Shown here: piece after piece, positions 61,388-64,000 of the stretch
Position numbering within the stretch: the stretch's first letter is position 1
Layout: each line of letters starts with the position of its first letter
Assembly: GCA_035048485.1 (NCBI GenBank)
Contig: CM068582.1
Coordinates: 35,492,096 to 35,556,095, forward strand
DNA length: 64,000 nt
Reading direction: 5' to 3'
From: Pteria penguin
Lineage: Eukaryota; Mollusca; Bivalvia; Pterioida; Pteriidae
Position numbers and translations under genes: made by a program
Notes under the pieces: generated by a model
Databases searched by the model: none
Told to the model about the DNA's origin: nothing
The model's input: the letters and a program-made list of their open reading frames with translations, nothing else

Positions 61388-61435
61388 ATCTATCATTTTA
61401 TGACAGGTGTTTAAACATGTCATAAAATGATAGAT
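61388..61435. repeat. Perfect 18-bp inverted repeat
   Basis: ATCTATCATTTTATGACA at 61388-61405 pairs perfectly with 61418-61435 around a 12-base loop. Confidence 0.95.
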
Positions 61436-62007
61436 CGTTTCGATTATATTTTTAAAATAAATTTAGGAAAAAACGTAAGCCGGCTTCATCGTTTGTAAAT
61501 GGCCTCCAGAGTTGGTACATTACCCCTAGAGATTACCTGGTACCTGGAAGCGATCATTTTATCTGTATGTCAACCTATCGTCAAGTGTAATTTTCATCTT
61601 GCATTGTCATGAAGTTTTTATCTAGTGAGACAGGCAATACAAAAAGCATTACTGAATAATACCACGCGGATATCACCTGCTCTCCGAAACGAAACACTAT
61701 CATCCTCAAATTAACACTCTATCTTTGCACTGAATACTCATCAGAAACTTTAAAAATCATGGGATACGTATGCACAAGCCAAGAGGTATTTTTCTTTTTA
61801 TTGAGTTTTATCAAGAACTGCGATACACGACAATGTCAGAAAGTGAGGTTTTTCTTCATTCATATAAATCTCTATCAAAAATTGCATTTTTGGTGTTAAG
61901 AAAAAAAGGTGTTTTACACTATCTTTATTTCAGTTCAAAACGTTTATAATATTCCTTGTTCTCAGTGTTTAAGTATTTCTACACGACTGTCTTTAAAAGA
62001 GACAACT
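61436..62007. other. Gene-free stretch
   Basis: No feature recognised. Confidence 0.45.
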
Positions 62008-62469
62008 GAAGACATCTGACAAAGCTGTATGACAAAAATCACCAAGGACATGCACATAAAACATGATAATGGTAGAATATACACTGAAAAACGACATTAC
62101 AAAAATATACGATTGTGCTGCAGTTACGATACCGACTTAGAAGGGTCATTTGAAGTAACAAACGTCATTCAATTGGTGTGGTTAACCGGTTTACGGGCGC
62201 CCACCTTCCCGAACACCGCAAAAGCAGCACAAAGTACACACTTTTAAAAAGTCATAAATAATCCTCCATATAGAGGACAAGGATCAACAGGTTTCTCAAA
62301 AAGAGAGGTCATAAAAATTTTATTACACACAAAAAGTTTATAGAATAATAGTTTACTATCAAAACTATGTAAGGGGACATCAACATAAATAAACCGTGCT
62401 CTGCCCGTCTGTAAGCTTAGATCAGATACTTGATCAATAGGAGTTCCGACTAACAGTCAGAGGGGACGA
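62008..62469 (-). repeat. PLE-associated ~460-bp module, minus-strand full copy
   Basis: Aligns end to end with 31499-31958, from GAAGACATCTGACAAAGCTG to ACAGTCAGAGGGGACGAT. Non-coding. Confidence 0.85.
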
Positions 62470-62639
62470 TGAATTATTACCTCACTCAGTGCATAAATAG
62501 TTTTCACTCTTTTAAAAATAAGTGATTAAATTTATATTTCTACTGTTTATTATTTTAATGACTTTCCTTCGTATGTTGTGTTTCTACGGCATTGCACAGT
62601 GTTGGTCCACATTTATCTTGTACACATAATTTTCAGCAG

Positions 62640-62725
62640 TTTTGTTTCGTCTGTATGTTTAGATACATATGGCGGGTGGAGAGCTAAACAGAAAATGCTT
62701 ACCCGGACGCGGGGTCTATCATCTT
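62640..62725 (+). repeat. PLE-type 3' tail motif, diverged
   Basis: TTTGTTTCGTCTGTATGTTT and GGCGGGTGGAGAGCTAAACA, GAAAATGCTTACCCGGACGC parallel 20216-20290 (TTTGTTTCGTCTGTATTCAT, GTGTGGCTAGGCAAACAGGA). Confidence 0.55.
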
Positions 62726-62881
62726 ATTGATGCCTACCGTGATACATATATGTATGAATACAACAATTACAAAATGCATGTTTCGTTTGCTTTTAAATAA
62801 AATAAAAATCGTCGATTACAACGCCACGTACGACAAGTAGTGTGAGGAAGAAACAATTCTTCTTCTTCTATTCATTATCAA

Positions 62882-62934
62882 TATTAATATTATTATTATT
62901 GTTATTATTATTATCATCATCATCATCATCATCA

Positions 62935-62994
<60 letters not shown>

Positions 62995-63006
62995 TTATTA
63001 TTATTA

Positions 63007-63076
<70 letters not shown>
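62882..63076. repeat. (ATT)n/(ATC)n trinucleotide microsatellite, ~195 bp
   Basis: ATT array with an internal ATC block at 62913-62937. Open frames here give poly-Leu, poly-Ile or poly-Met and are artefacts. Confidence 0.98.
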
Positions 63077-63078
<2 letters not shown>

Positions 63079-64000
63079 TTCCGTAAATGAAGTTATCATT
63101 TGACGGGAGTGGCATTGATATCTTTATCTGATATAACAGGAAAAACTTTATCAAAATCAAACATATCAACCAAATCAACGAATATATTTGAAGACTGTGC
63201 AGTCATTGAAAAATGTACAAAACATTTAATTCACTATTCAAAATGCATACTTTTTTCTCTTCGGATAATTTAATAATTCATCTAGGCAATTCCGTATAAT
63301 ATACCTTACACCTTTCTCAGGTATATATTCCTCACCAGTAGCGCTAATATTTTCGCTAATATTAAAAATACCATGGTATGATAATTGCATTTGTTGTAAT
63401 GTTTGAATAAATTATCTGAATTTCTTATTTGTGCATTTAAACCTAGATTTGATAATCCATAAACCATAAAGGTGACAATATATGTTAAGGGTTTTAATTT
63501 AATAATCGATAGCATGTTTAATCGACACCCTCTGGCATTACGAAAAATAACTGGTTATGGACATAATGGTCATGAATAAATGGAACAGAGATGATATTTA
63601 TACTTTAAAACTGTCAAGAAAACAAAATTTGAACACTAGACCTGGAATAAGTCTAAATAAGATACCTATCCGTTAACTCTATCATTACATTAGAAAGGTT
63701 TCAATATTACATACAACACACATATTCTAGATTTATAAACAGATGTATACATTAATTTTATGTGACATTATATATCCAATGTAAAATACCATAGACCGTA
63801 AAGAGATACCCGTGCGTAAGGTATTAAACTTGTTTAAATAAATAATAAAGTTCGCCATAGTAACATGCAGAAAATATAATCACAAATTAACCAAAAATAG
63901 CATACACCACATAGAAAACATAAATTACAGTAATTTACTTAATCAAATGTCGACGCCCAGTCTAAGTAATTTTCATTCGGCGATTCGCTGGTTAGCCACC
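63077..64000. other. Gene-free right end of window
   Basis: AT-rich with no recognised feature. Confidence 0.45.

Noticed and set aside
62816..63178. 120-codon Ile/Met-rich minus-strand frame
   Set aside because: Trinucleotide repeat artefact.

Overview
The window is AT-rich metazoan nuclear DNA with spliced, intron-containing coding sequence, long microsatellites and many decayed transposons. The repeat content suggests a mollusc, most likely a bivalve: degraded Penelope-like retroelements (PLEs), a Tc1-like transposase relic, tRNA-derived SINE remnants, and an element ending in a GACGGACGG tract plus a strong hairpin. That assignment is an inference from repeat style and base composition, since no species-diagnostic gene is present.

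Region 1-6.3 kb holds the only recognisable host gene: the last eight exons (1060-6139, + strand) of a mitochondrial-clan cytochrome P450. The exons join with consistent phases and GT/AG boundaries into 439 codons plus a stop. They carry the C-helix WxxxR, an I-helix acid-alcohol pair, ExxR, PERW and the Cys heme loop. The N-terminal exon or exons, with the targeting peptide, are not seen and probably lie upstream. A 41-bp tandem duplication spans the stop codon.

Region 6.3-26 kb has no convincing host gene. It holds a 61-bp PLE 3' tail (8190-8250), a 254-bp direct-repeat unit (11087-11363), minisatellites, a broken Tc1-like transposase (15905-16860), a ~525-bp TATG microsatellite with a ~135-bp higher-order period, a tRNA-SINE relic (about 23.1 kb) and a perfect 18-bp hairpin (24726-24777).

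Region 26-54.5 kb is a graveyard of PLEs. Two reverse transcriptase copies (28318-29196 and 48905-50491) are about 98% alike by eye and share a 3' UTR. Copy 2 has its 3' UTR tandemly duplicated with a 305-bp period. At least four older RT fragments lie around them (26955, 39575, 48568, 53598). Two short sequence modules recur with them: an ~80-bp motif around TTGCTAGCAA, and a ~460-bp module containing CTACAGATCAAGGGTCTGAG and GACCGTCCTAAGTCGGTATC. Their repeated order after RT remnants suggests they are parts of long PLE 3' (or inter-element) regions. Also here are a 274-bp foldback element (30417-30690), a 231-bp TIR element (41851-42081), a tandem block rich in AGGTCA half-sites (32649-33127), a 42-bp minisatellite (47227-47476) and a 1.65-kb hairpin-ended element (51927-53581).

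Region 54.5-64 kb has no gene. It contains a SINE relic, trinucleotide microsatellites, a foldback element whose flank is duplicated 1.66 kb away, a perfect hairpin (61388-61435) and two minus-strand copies of the ~460-bp module. No rRNA, tRNA gene, CRISPR array or prokaryotic-type operon was seen.
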